64,000 nt of DNA, from the NCBI GenBank assembly GCA_963576475.1, contig OY754964.1, forward strand, positions 446,001 to 510,000, in the 5' to 3' direction. Each line of letters starts with the position of its first letter. Positions within the stretch are counted from its first letter, which is position 1. Positions 11,652 through 22,790 of the stretch are shown here, one piece after another. The notes under the pieces are model-generated. The model was not told the origin of the DNA. It saw only the letters and a program-made list of their open reading frames with translations, and did no database searches. The DNA is from Molanna angustata (taxonomy: Eukaryota; Arthropoda; Insecta; Trichoptera; Molannidae). Both the position numbers and the translations under genes were made by a program.

Positions 11652-12567
11652 TCCAACTGTCGATTCGTTAAAGATAATTTATTTCTCTTAATAAATCGAC
11701 AGTGTTAAGCCAAGAAACGCGAGATTTTTATGGCCAGGTCTATATTTTCATGTTTTTTTCAACTTTGAAGTAAAAAAAAACACCATGTTCCATACATGGA
11801 TTTACTCAGAATTCGGAGTAGAACATTAAGTGAAGTTGTGTGTCCCCTTATAACTTTTGATCCGCTCAATGTACAGAGCCCAAAATTTCTGAATTTATTG
11901 ATAGTTATAGGCCTACAAAACTTTTATAACCAGTATTTTGAAATTTTGTTTCAGTCAGGGGTTATCAACTTTTGATTTTTTTTCTTTATTTTTCCATATA
12001 TTATCTCAAAAACCATAAAAGCTACACCGCTGAAAATTGGTATAAATATAGACAAATACAAAATGTCAAATTATTATTTTAAAAAAGTTTATATCGAAAT
12101 ATCATAAAACGTCGAAACAGCCCAACTAGGTAATTTAATTTTCTATAAACATGATACATTATATTAGTAGGTACCTTTACTTCAAACTTTTATAACAATT
12201 TTTATAAAATTGAATTTAGTGACGACATACTTTCATACAATTTATTAAGTCAATACTAATTATTAAGCACACAGAAATGTATGGAATTTGTCATGTATTA
12301 AAAAATTCTTAGTTCATTTTATGAATTCGGGCCGTAATCTCCAAACATCATCATGCTGTTTTCATATTCAGGGTAGGAAAAAAGGACTGACCTCTATACT
12401 CTCCTATCCTGACATACATACCTTCATGTTTTGTATAGAAACAAAATATTTTATATGTAATATTAAATAATTTGAATTTATGGGTTTATATTTTAGTATC
12501 TACGTATTCTTCAACTATACATACTATCGCCATCGACATTTGGATCTCATGTGTTACATGCGACTAG
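11652..12567 (+). mobile_element. Non-autonomous Helitron-like element A, copy 1
   Basis: It begins TCCAACTGTCGATT and ends GCGACTAG, flanked by A on the left and T on the right, as expected for Helitron insertion between A and T. Eight bases before the end is a hairpin CATGT-GTT-ACATG. Near the 5' end ACTGTCGATT has an inverted partner AATCGACAGT about 35 bp away. The interior is non-coding. Copies 2 (42812-43799) and 3 (47020-47750, minus) share the ends and much of the interior. Rolling-circle transposition is the known mechanism for elements with these ends. The helicase source is not in the window. Confidence 0.75.
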
Positions 12568-12593
12568 TTTTAGAAATTTATAATGTGTATTAT

Positions 12594-12742
12594 TGTCACA
12601 GTTATAAATTGGCATTTGGTTGCCATAATCATTTATAAATCGGCGCATGATTGTCAAAATTATTTATATATTGGCTTATGATCGTCACAATCGTTGATAC
12701 GCCGGCGTATGTTTGTCAGAATCATTTGCACATTGCAAAGTT
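12594..12742. repeat. Imperfect 31-bp tandem repeat, ~4.5 copies
   Basis: Units follow the pattern TTGTCAnAATcaTTTATA-ATnGGCg-ATGA, with starts at ~12594, 12621, 12652, 12683 and 12714. The first and last units are shorter. Units differ from each other at many positions, so the array is old. Confidence 0.7.
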
Positions 12743-13400
12743 TTTCATACATCCTACCTATCGCTAAAACTGAAAGAGTCATGTCATGTATGTATGTATT
12801 AGAGTGGCATGGCATACCTCGGGCGCCTATAAATCAATTAGATGGGAAGCCATGACGGTAAAGGCTGTTACATACTATGTACCTACTTTCATACATAGTT
12901 AGTAATAGTAACCGACACTAATAATATACCCCGTGTTATATTTACATACTCACACTCCGAGCGTGACATACACATCCTTAATGAAACACGCTTTTTGTAT
13001 GTTCGTAAAATCAATTAAATTCGGGAGCGACAGCATTACTGTACCGTACCCCCTGTAGGAATATTATGACTGCGTGCAAATCAACATTCGTTCATTAACG
13101 GACATAATTCTCATACCTTCCATGGTTACAACAGCAGTGTATGGTAGTCAGTCAGTCAGTTCCTCTTATCTTTCTTCTAAAATTGGACAGCAAACATACC
13201 TATTGATCATAGCAATAAAGAATAAGGGAAGGAGGAAATCGAAAGACACAGAAAGAAAATTGTTATTTGATATATAGTTTATTTTCCTAAATATTTGTAC
13301 CTACATGAGACGACGAAACTTTGGTTATTCCATAGTCAAAGTGATCTTACTTGAAAACAAGATATCAAAACTTCAGTAGAGTGAATAGGAATGCCAAGTA
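12743..13400. other. Non-coding DNA
   Basis: No supportable gene. A short GTCA/CAGT repeat lies at ~13148-13162. Confidence 0.5.
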
Positions 13401-14457
13401 AAAATGCGTTTCACTTAAAAGTGCACGTCATGGGTAAGTTGGTACGACTGTCACTCAGTCAAATAAACTTGTAAAATGGTGTGAATGTGTGTTGTGATTC
13501 AATTAAGAAATAATTTTCAAAGATCAAAAGATCTTTAATTACTTCCTATGGATTTGTATGATGGCGGTTGTGGTCGAGTATCCAATATATTATGCTTCAA
13601 CCGCTGAGACACCTGTTCGTTCAAATTGATTACAATTTTAACAGAAATATATCACATACTCATATTATATATTATGTGTTATGTAATAACTATATTGATA
13701 AAACTGTTTAATTTGCTATATTTCTTTTAGAATTGATATTAAGTAAATATTATTTATTTAATATAGGTAAGATTTTTTTTTATTTTTATTAAATTTACAA
13801 TACATATATCTACAAAATATAAAACAATCAAACTATATAGAAAAAGATGCACAGTAAGAAAAAACATATTTCCCTTTACTAGAATGCAAGCACTCGTGTG
13901 TAAAGAAAAAAAAAGATATATCTATATACTAGGTTGATAAATTATATCGAAGGAGAAATAACATGATTACTTTTATTTTACACACTAATTAACTATTCAC
14001 AAATTCAATCTAAAATAAATACGACAGGGTTTCATGAGATGAATTTAACACTGGGCCGCGCCGTTTTTTTCTTTGAATACCTATAATTATAGTGTTGGTT
14101 CTTTCTTAGATACTGATCGGCGCGTCCTTATTGGATGACAGTTGCCGCCCGGCTCTACCATTGAACGGCGCAACAAGTCGCCATAACCTGATTAATGTTG
14201 CCATATCGCCAAATTAAGTTACTCAATCTCATCCAAAACTCACAGATAAAATGAAACATGTCTTCTTGTATTATTTCAAACAAAACACACTTGTTTTTTT
14301 TACGATTTGTACAGATTTATCAGAAATAACTTTTAAGAGATTTATATGAGAAGAAAAATAAATGATTATTGGTAATATCCTGTTTTTAACGTCTAACAAC
14401 ACCAAATGCAATCATGTCAACGTAACCACGAAGTGCAATTTTAAGTGAAACGCACTC
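13401..14457. mobile_element. Candidate TIR DNA transposon derivative, ~1.06 kb
   Basis: Inverted ends share the word TGCGTTTCACTTAAAA followed by a TGCAC-type block (13405-13430 and the reverse complement at 14425-14455). A TA dinucleotide lies immediately outside each end (13399-13400 and 14458-14459), consistent with a TA target duplication as in the Tc1/mariner group. No transposase frame is present. A GC-rich patch at ~14110-14180 stands out from the AT-rich remainder and is unexplained. Confidence 0.55.
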
Positions 14458-14459
14458 TA

Positions 14460-15559
14460 CTTATAAAATAATCATAGACAATTTCTACCAGTCAAATAAA
14501 AATTATATAGGTACATAACAATATAATTGGTATTATTTTTTATTTTTAATAAGGCACAGCCACCAATAGAGGCGGATTTGTGCTGTACAATTTAGATCAT
14601 AATATATTTACTGTTGAAAAGAAGAGTAAAAACATAATTCCATTATATCTCAGAGAAATAGGGGTTAACATTATACGATTGCAAAAGGGAAGCATATGTA
14701 CAAACAATTAAAGAATTTCCAATAAATCATCAAATGCTCCACTTTCAGCAAATGGTCGAGTGAAAGGCTTCCTACAATCAGCTATATCTTTATACCGGTG
14801 ATGGAGATAAATAATACCTACCTATCTCTAATACCTATTACTCCATATATCTATTTATATCAAATAATGCTAAGAAATAATGGGTATATATATTTTCACC
14901 ACTTAACTATACATACCTCTATCCGAGACCAACGATTTGATTTTTTAATCGAAAATAACATTGTTATGTATGTCTGTGACAATAGTTAGATTTGTTATAC
15001 AAGTAATTATCCACCTTGAACACCTTAATACGGTTTAAGAAATGTATAAAAAAAGGATTATAATAATATGTAGTACCGAATTGTCACCTCCCTAGAACAT
15101 ATTATCACCCTCCGACTGGCGGACGGTGGCAATAAGGACAAAAAGTTAATTGTAATTGAGTGAGGGGGTTGGGGGGGGGAGGGTGAGGGTGAGAGGGTGA
15201 ACTTAGCATTATTTGTTACTAAGGTCGTTGCAGGAAGGATTCGAGTTAATGGGAAGAGAGATGAGACACCAGGGATCGACAGGCTGCCATTGATGAAAAT
15301 TGAAAACATTTCCCAAACAAATTTTACGTGTTATAAGAGTAATGTACTTACCTACATGTATTTATATAAATATAATTCGTTATCAATTAATTCATAAATG
15401 GCATAAAGCTTCGTGTATACTTATTACGTTTATATGCTGGAACTAAAGTAACCAGAAAATGGTATATTTGTCAAAGTTAAAGTTTAAACATCAAATAAGA
15501 AAATTAAGGGTCACGTTATTATCAATTGCGAGAGTGAATTGTTAGTATGTTTTTGTAAA
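14460..15559. other. AT-rich DNA with a G-rich tract
   Basis: There is no gene. The + strand at ~15163-15197 reads GGGGG-TT-GGGGGGGGG-A-GGG-TGA-GGG-TGAGA-GGG, which fulfils the sequence rule for an intramolecular G-quadruplex. Confidence 0.6.
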
Positions 15560-15831
15560 AAGGATAAATTAAATTTAGAAAAACGCTTAATGGGCGAGTT
15601 CTTCCCGTCCGAATACAAAAAAATGTCATCCACATATCTTTTCCACAGTGTTACAAACTTTAACAGTCGTGATTTACAATTTAAAATCTAATTTTCTAAA
15701 TGACTGACAAAAATATTTGCGACTAATGGGCTTGCAAGTCCTCCCATGGAGAGACCATCTAATGGGCTTGCAAGTCCTCCCATGGAGAGACCATCTAATG
15801 TGCTTGCAAGTCCTCCCATGGAGAGATCTTT
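15560..15831 (-). pseudogene. Penelope-like reverse transcriptase fragment with a 36-bp triplication
   Basis: On the minus strand the frame reads DGLSMGGLASPLVANIFVSH, matching the GSPLSP-type motif region of Penelope-like element RT. After a stop and a frameshift it continues with LWKRYVDDIFLYSDG (~15650-15603), which contains the YVDD catalytic box. Both motifs are in the order and spacing expected. The codons for DGLSMGGLASPL lie in three tandem 36-bp units (15724-15759, 15760-15795, 15796-15831), so the conserved block is repeated in frame, which is not normal for the family. The fragment is dead and lacks both the N-terminus and the GIY-YIG endonuclease domain. Confidence 0.8.
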
Positions 15832-18280
15832 TTGTTGTTTGTACAGAATATTACTGTATTGAAAATAATTGTGATCTAGACACAGGTTAAATAAATATTC
15901 TAAATTACTACTATTTAAATCGGGTAATTAAAGTATGTTTGTAATTGTTGCTTACATATTTTGATCTATTTGTGTAATAATCCAGTATAACTATTCTCAT
16001 CGCACGTGATTTCTCAAATTATTTGTCGAATGTATATCCTCACGTAGGAGAATGCGATAATCCTCTCAATCCTCACACTTATGTTTAAGCTTTATTTTGC
16101 AGCAGCTGAAATGTATAAGAAATTTATCATAAACACTTTAAACCGGTTGAAAGCAATTATAGAGATTAAATTGTTGTATTTTGTTTATTAAATGCTCATG
16201 TATTTTGTTTATTAATTTATCTTCATTATCAAAATATATATTTTCACGTATTCTGAATATGGTAATTAGTGCACATACTTAAATTACAAGTGAAACTCAG
16301 ACAAGTATGTTATTATATCTATTTCCTCATTAGTTGGTTTTATTTGGTTAAAAACGTCGAGTACTTAAATAATTTGACCAGCTATTTTGTACTCCATATT
16401 ATGAATATAACCGTTTGGAAATGATATGCGATGACGGTATGTATGTCGTCAATAGAGGCGAGGCACGCATACCACGGGGTCCATGTCCCTCATCCTAACC
16501 CCACCCACAGCATCCCCCCCCCTGACCTATCAGCTGTGGGTGTACCGTATCGCGGGGCTAATCTCATCCGCCATTAATCTTCTTGGTGTCTTTGCACAGA
16601 GATTTATGGCTCCTGGAGATATTGAGGCGAGGTTCTTTTATTATTGCCAAAGACGTAGGTAGGTATATAATACATAATATCCGTTACATACTTACATACA
16701 TGTCATATTTTTCTTTTATGACGTCATCCATCCATCCATCCCTCTGGCGGGCGGTGTGACAAACAGGAATATTGTAGTTTCATCATATTAATGGAGAGAG
16801 ATTCACTCTTGGCGAAGAGAGCGCCGCGCCGGCTTCAAGAGGATTGTGGAATGATGGGCTTTTGCCTGATTGAACATATCCTTTTGAGACACCGAAGTAA
16901 GCTTCACATTAAACTACCTCCACGATGTTTGTTACATTTTTATATATCTTTACAAACCTACCACATCCTTTAAGTTCTTTATTTCTTTAGACATTTTTTT
17001 CGCATTACGTCGAAGCCAATATGTTGCTGTGTATGGGTGTCTTTATTACATGGGTAATTCAATCGAATTGCGGTTAGAATATATTTCAGGCTCATTGTTA
17101 AATTAACTAAAACAAATGCTACATAATTTTTCGCAATAAAAAAATTCAACGACATATTGTTCACTGTATACTTATCGGTTAGTATTGAGTGTGTTAATTA
17201 TTATTTTAATTTGCCTTTTTACATCAATTCCTCAACGGGTACCATAACATTATACTGTTGCGTTTCGTCGTGATGTACTATGAAATTTGTGTGTAACCTG
17301 AATATTAAATTCAATCGACTTTATTTGTTCATCAACTTTACATAGTTGAATCCGTCAAATTAGAGCTGATAAGTTCTTCATAGACAACAGATAAATTTGC
17401 AAAAGGCTCTCATGTACTGTAAAATTGAGTAAGAATACTTATGTAAAATTTAGAGGTTTTTTCAAATAGCAAGAATAGTACCTAATTAAAATATTATAAT
17501 ATTAAAAAAATCAGCCGGTAGATTTTCATATTCTCTTCCGATAGAAGTAAAAAATCTAATTCATACATAGTATGTAGTTTTTTAGTTACTTACACAAAAA
17601 AAATAAAAAAAGGTTTTATTAAAACTAATTTTACAAGGAAAGTATTAAACAAATTCAAATTTCAAAAAACTCATGCAATAGAATAAAGAAGTAAAGTGCT
17701 TTATTTAAATAACGTATCTTTTGAGGGTAGGTACTGGGGAAATTATTTTCAAAATATACTATATAGCCTCTTAAATAAAAGGGGCTTCATAAAAATCTAT
17801 TTTTTGAAATCGTCGATAATAGTTATTACCCTTCAATTATGATGTCATTATCGTTTTATCATTATTATTATATGTATATATTTTTTATTAGACATTTTAG
17901 TACCATTAAGTTCAATGTTATATAGTAAAAAAATGAGTAGAAATTTGACAATATCACTAAGAAAAATACCTGTTCTGAGATAGTAAGACATTTTGACAAA
18001 GGTTAGATAATATATGTATATAACTATGTGATTATTTTTGTATTGCATTTTTATGTTATACTTTCATGGCGGTGCACTTTGTTTATCATACCAGACATGT
18101 AATAAAAGTAGGAATATTCTAAGAGGAAATATACAAACGAAAATATGTTATTTTTTTTTTACCTCTTTTCTGCTTTAATTCTTCCGGTCATACCAAGTAT
18201 CTACATAGTACATACACCACCACCTAATCCACACAAAACATTGAAACTGACCAAGATATAGTGGGGAATTATGATTTTGC
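15832..18280. other. Non-coding DNA, one GC-richer island
   Basis: No gene is supported. The stretch 16430-16630 is noticeably GC-richer than its surroundings, with a C-run at ~16514. It has no long frame and could be a conserved non-coding element or an old repeat. A CATC microsatellite lies at ~16727-16741. Confidence 0.5.
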
Positions 18281-18800
18281 AATATTAAAGGATATTTTTT
18301 TATTGCAGATTATCAACTAGTATCATGCTGATATTGTATTCTGAAAGTTTTATCACAATGTATCTGTGTGTTTGTGTGTGTGCTATGTACAGCGTGTTCA
18401 TTTTTCTTTATTCTTTATAGACTAGTACTCATTATTGATATACAAATTTTGGAAATTTGTATATCTAATAATCGCTTAGACTCCATTAGATTTTGAAGGA
18501 TATCTGAATAGTGCTTCTTATTTTTCTAACTGTCAAATATTTCAATGTGACCTTAAGCTCAGGAAACTCGAAATTTGTTATTTTTATTTTGAAATTGGTA
18601 ATAAGGCACATCACTTTGATAAGATATCATCGAAGAATTATCAATTTTTCATAATAAAACATTTAAATCAAAAATAATTTAAAAAACTCATTTCATGAAA
18701 ATGCCGAATATTTTCTTTACAAAATTTGAATACACTATAGAGTGACTTGTTAGTGAGGAGTTTAGAGGTGGCCACAACTCTTATTGTTGTCCTTTATCAA
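18281..18800 (+). mobile_element. Repeat-family B, copy 1
   Basis: Shared blocks with 41300-41830 (inverted) and 43905-44400 run in the same order: TATCACAATGTATCTGTGTG with a TG tract, a GTGTTCATTTT-type block, CGCTTAGACTCCATTAGATT, a TTTTGAAGGATATCTGAATA block, AAGCTCAGGAAAC, and a terminal GTGGCCACAAC block. It is non-coding. The terminal word also appears next to the 39-bp array and at 19.78 kb. The superfamily is undetermined because I could not define exact ends. Confidence 0.7.
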
Positions 18801-19273
18801 AATTCTTGAATTTAGACTTGTAATTAACACTTTACTTTCTTGATATTTAGTCAAAATATTATTTTGTGTCGTTGGTGGGTGTCATCTCGATAATAGTGTG
18901 ACTGATTTCACATCAGTCAAGATGGCAATTAATGTCATTAGTGACTCCTTCACAGCCAATCATCGGTGGAGGTGGAGGTGGAGATAGAAGTGTATCTAGA
19001 AGTGGAGTTAGATCCCTTCCTATTATATTATAAGTAACGTTGGGTGGGTGTCAATAATAATCCACGGTGGCTTACCTCAGACAGTCAGTCATCTATGTAT
19101 ATGAAGACTTCCTCCAGACTACATTAACTATTCATACAACTTCCTTCAATCTAACATTAGATATGTATATGTACATCAGCTACACGGATTGATTGATAGA
19201 TGGTTGTAATTTATGTTAAACCACAAAACAATTTTTTTCATATTCACTATACTTACTATACTTCTTCTTCATC
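18801..19273. other. Non-coding DNA
   Basis: Nothing is supported apart from a short GGTGGA repeat at ~18965-18982. Confidence 0.5.
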
Positions 19274-19560
19274 CATGGTTGGGAAATTAGTTGAAATAAA
19301 CAGGGTGCACACAACTAATTTCGGTGATCGTGCATTTGCTGTGGCAGGACCAAATGCATGGAATAAGCTCCCACACACCCTCAGACAAACCGAAAATATA
19401 TCTTCGTTCAGGAAAAAACTCAAAACGCACCTTTTTCGCAAATCTTACCAGAGCCGAAATGATACAACGTAATCATTTTTTCAGCGCCCTTGAGGTGAGA
19501 TATTCACAAAAACGGCGCTATATAAATTATCCAAATTTATTATTATTATTTATACTATTT
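19274..19560 (+). pseudogene. LINE ORF2 C-terminus and 3' tail (CR1/L2-like)
   Basis: The frame from 19275 to a stop at 19470-19472 reads VHTTNFGDRAFAVAGPNAWN, then KLPHTLRQTENISSFRKKLKTHLF. This is the common RAF-VAGP-LWN-LP--LR------FK--LKTHLF C-terminus of CR1/L2-type LINEs. It is followed by a GCGCTATATAAATTA block and a TTA-repeat tail ending at ~19553, as in L2-like 3' ends. The copy is 5'-truncated. Confidence 0.8.
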
Positions 19561-19995
19561 CTTTGACGGATTAGCGAGATGGTGGTGTGTTCTTAATTGT
19601 TTTAATTCTTCAGATTATTTTTTAACAAAAGTAAGGTTCTATATCAATATTATCTACTTGTGTTCGTATATCAATATTATGTACCTTCATCTGTTGATGG
19701 GATGTTCTGCAATGCCAAAGTTCGCCTAGTGCTAATTAAATAATTTTCAATAAAAAATAACTTTATATTAAAATGAGTGGGTTGTAGCCAACACTTAACT
19801 CTCAACTACATAGTAAGTTTACATTTTTGTGTGCAACGTTTTGAAAGTTTGACAATCTAAATACATTTTTATGAAGTACATTACTTTAAGATTATAAAAC
19901 AAATATAAGATTCCCAAAGGACAAAAGTTCACAATATTATGTATTTTCTACATGATGCCTGTTGAGAAATTTTAAGTAAAATTGCATTACTAGCA
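19561..19995. other. AT-rich DNA with a family-B terminus
   Basis: At ~19770-19812 the sequence AAAATGAGTGGGTTGTAGCC, then AACACTTAACTCTCAACTACA, matches the inverted terminus of repeat-family B. The rest is unremarkable. Confidence 0.55.
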
Positions 19996-20130
19996 AGATG
20001 AGCATGTATGAGACATTGTATCAATGTTAATGTGGCGATGTATGTGTCAAGATAGAAGAATGCGGTGTTCGGTTTTCACTGCCTACCCCTCGAAGAAGTG
20101 GAGAGTAAAAAATACACTTGTCTATAGATA
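19996..20130 (+). pseudogene. LINE 3' tail fragment (same family as 56.3-58.1 kb)
   Basis: The segment encodes a broken version of the MRRCMNVDEA--VCQDR---RSVLSAYP tail found at 56360-56525 (minus) and 20343-20513. Its last ~100 bp recur inverted at 20676-20740. Confidence 0.65.
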
Positions 20131-20213
20131 CACATACACTATCAATATGAAGTTAATCACCCAATTTTCCCATACAGAAGCTATTTTAGTTCTGTTATAT
20201 ACATATTAATATT

Positions 20214-20540
20214 AAAAGAATGAAAGTGAACACATTGAGATGGTTTGGCCACATGGGGAGAATGAATGAGGAACGCCTGACAAAGAAAATATACATTGCG
20301 GTCAGGAATGGAATGAGAGATCGGGGCCGCCCAAGGAAGGGATGACACGTCCATGTAAATGGTATTTTGAAAGACGGAAATGTTAGAAGCATGAGCAACA
20401 GACGAACATGTATAAGACGATGTATTAATGTTGACGAGGCGATGAATGTATGTCAAGATAGAAGTAAGTGGCGTTCGGTCCTCTCTGCCTACCCCGCGAG
20501 GGACATGGCGTGATGGTATGTATTTATGTATGTATTATAT
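20214..20540 (+). pseudogene. 5'-truncated LINE 3' end with microsatellite tail
   Basis: The frame reads MKVNTLRWFGHMGRMNEERL, then TKKIYIAVRNG and GRPRKG, followed by TGA at 20343-20345. The same frame then continues for 56 codons through NVRSMSNRRTCIRRCINVDE and WRSVLSAYPARDMA to a second stop at 20511-20513. A TATG-rich tail follows. The copy aligns codon for codon with the C-terminus of the larger element at 56.3-58.1 kb, which also has a stop at this exact codon. Confidence 0.85.
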
Positions 20541-20675
20541 ACATATTTCATACAAATATTTATTTCACATTGATATAGCAGACCATAGATTTTTTTTCTT
20601 TAAATTTTGACAATCCTTGAATGCATTTTTGAAGAGTGTATTTTTATTGTATCAATATGTCAAACAGCATATAAA

Positions 20676-20740
20676 TAGACAAGTGTATTTTTTACTCTCC
20701 ATTTCTATCTTCCTCAAGGGGTAGGCAGTGAGAACCGACA
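20676..20740 (-). repeat. Inverted copy of the 20.07-20.13 kb LINE tail
   Basis: Reverse-complemented, this block repeats CACTGCCTACCCCT, then GGAGAGTAAAAAATACACTT from ~20075-20125. The two copies lie ~550 bp apart in opposite orientation. Confidence 0.7.
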
Positions 20741-21060
20741 TATTTATTTCAAAATACATATAATAAATAAACGGTTCTCGTGAACATTAATCTTCGTGTT
20801 TAAAGAAAGGGAATAAGACCCCACTCACACACCCTTATATTCTTTATCATAATATAAACATGAGAGCATTATAAAGATTTGTACACTTAAAAAATGAATG
20901 TAGAACTTTTGACAAAGCAAGTATTGAAGGTTTTAAAGGAATTGAATACCGCAAGAAATACTAATGTTACGATTTCATAAATCTAATGCTCAAAGATGGA
21001 TAGGGAAGAGGTTGAATGAAATAGGTAATGGTAGAACGTGAATAATATGTTTTATACGCG
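20741..21060. other. AT-rich DNA
   Basis: No feature was recognised. Confidence 0.5.
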
Positions 21061-21476
21061 GTGTATCATGAGGGGTGGATCATCCGGAGCAGGCCAGTAG
21101 GAGACCTTAATACCTGTCGATTTCACCCCCATTTATGTTCAGCGATATTGGGTGGTTCAAAAGTTATTAAGACTTTTTTGAAATTTAAATAAATATCAGA
21201 AATTAGACTAAACTACATCACTGTAGCTAAACTATTAGTTCTAAGATCATGATTTTTATGTGATGCTTGTGTAATATAATATCGCTGTAAGTCAGCACCC
21301 AATAACTTAAAAAAGATCTTTATAAAAAATTTTGCTAGCCTCAAATTTCAATAAAGTCTAAATAACTTTATAACCACCCAATATAGCTGGACATACATGG
21401 GGGGTTAAATCAATAGGTATTAACGTCCCCTACTGCTTCGAATGGTCCAACCCTCATGGTACACCCTATATACACA
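21061..21476. mobile_element. Foldback MITE, ~415 bp
   Basis: The arms at ~21061-21190 and ~21350-21476 are inverted copies of each other. Shared words are GGTGTA-CATGAGGG--GGA-CA, GGAGACCTTAATACCT or its variant, and ATTGGGTGGTT. The middle is unpaired. TATA-like sequence flanks both ends and may reflect a TA target site. It is non-coding. Confidence 0.7.
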
Positions 21477-22790
21477 GTTTTTTTCTACCTTCTTGGTTTA
21501 TTTCCGTTCACTTCACTGGACGAAGGTCTGATCCATCGGCTGTTTGTGCGATCTGCATCCTGGTCAAGCAAATATACCATAATACCGCTGCGCCGGTTCA
21601 GTTGGCTTACTGTTGACGTTCAAATCCGAAGCGAATTTCGAATTTTCGCTCAGAACTTACCCACCTGTCGCCTGAGTACATACGAATTATCTATTAGTAC
21701 GATTCACCACCTTATCCTCCATTATATGATAGGTTCTTAGCGAAAAATTTGGAGTTGGGATCAGATTTAAAGTCAAGAGTAAGTAATATTGCAGGTCATC
21801 CCTCCATCTCCGCTGAGGTCGCGCTGCACCTCTCTTGTCAATTTTAATGATATTTTCATACTTGCGAAGTACTTACGGCGTTTGCTTCCCTCTATTTATC
21901 CCAAATGTACATACAATGTGATGGTATGCTTGTATATACATTTAATACATTAATATTCTTCAACATTTTCTACCTTTTTTGTTGTGAAGATTCGTTGTTT
22001 GTATTTACACAATTTAGGTGTTTTTATTTTCAACCCACGTATCTTTCTTTGTATTGGTGTGTGTGTGTATGTATGTGTGTGTAATTAGGTTTTAAGCAAA
22101 GGTTATTTGTTTTCTCTTTAGACTAAAGGCCCGATGATGAGATAAATATTGAAGAACGCTAACGTTTATTTTCATCTTCTTATCTTCCTTTCCCTTTCCT
22201 TGTTATTTGTCTTTATTATTATGTATTTGGTTTTTCACACATTTATTTACTCTAATAATTAGAACTGGTTTATGGACCAAAATTTTGTTTGCTAGCTATA
22301 TGTAATCCACATAGGATGATTGCTTACTATATAATACAGAACCTTTGACTTGTATGTACCTATGTATTTATTTATATTTTATTTAGGTGTAGAAAATAAG
22401 TAAGTACATTTTCTCACACCTAGTATGAACTAAAGAATATAAAGAATGTTGGGAAAAAATTAACAAATTTACATAGTATGACTTATAAAAAACATTACAA
22501 ACATGACAATATTCCAATATCTCTATACAGAAAACACACAATACTTTAAAATATATATTTTTCTTTATGTATTCAATACCTAAGTTTTACACAAAGTAAG
22601 ATGAAATGGAGGTATCCCAAATACATTCAATGTGTAAAATCTGATATTCATGACACATTTATATAGCAGTAAAGTATTTATAGTAATTTACATCCCATCG
22701 TTAACATTTAGTCTTTGATTTAGTCTTTGTATTTAGTACCTAGTTATTTTTTTTTCAAACTGTTCCGAAAATATTCAAATACGTTATATT
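21477..22790. other. Non-coding DNA with one weak ribozyme-like motif
   Basis: At 22126-22160 the + strand reads GGCCCGATGATGAGATAAAT followed by ATTGAAGAACGC, resembling a decayed CTGATGA...GAAAC hammerhead core. A TG-rich tract lies at ~22056-22083. The rest is featureless. Confidence 0.45.
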
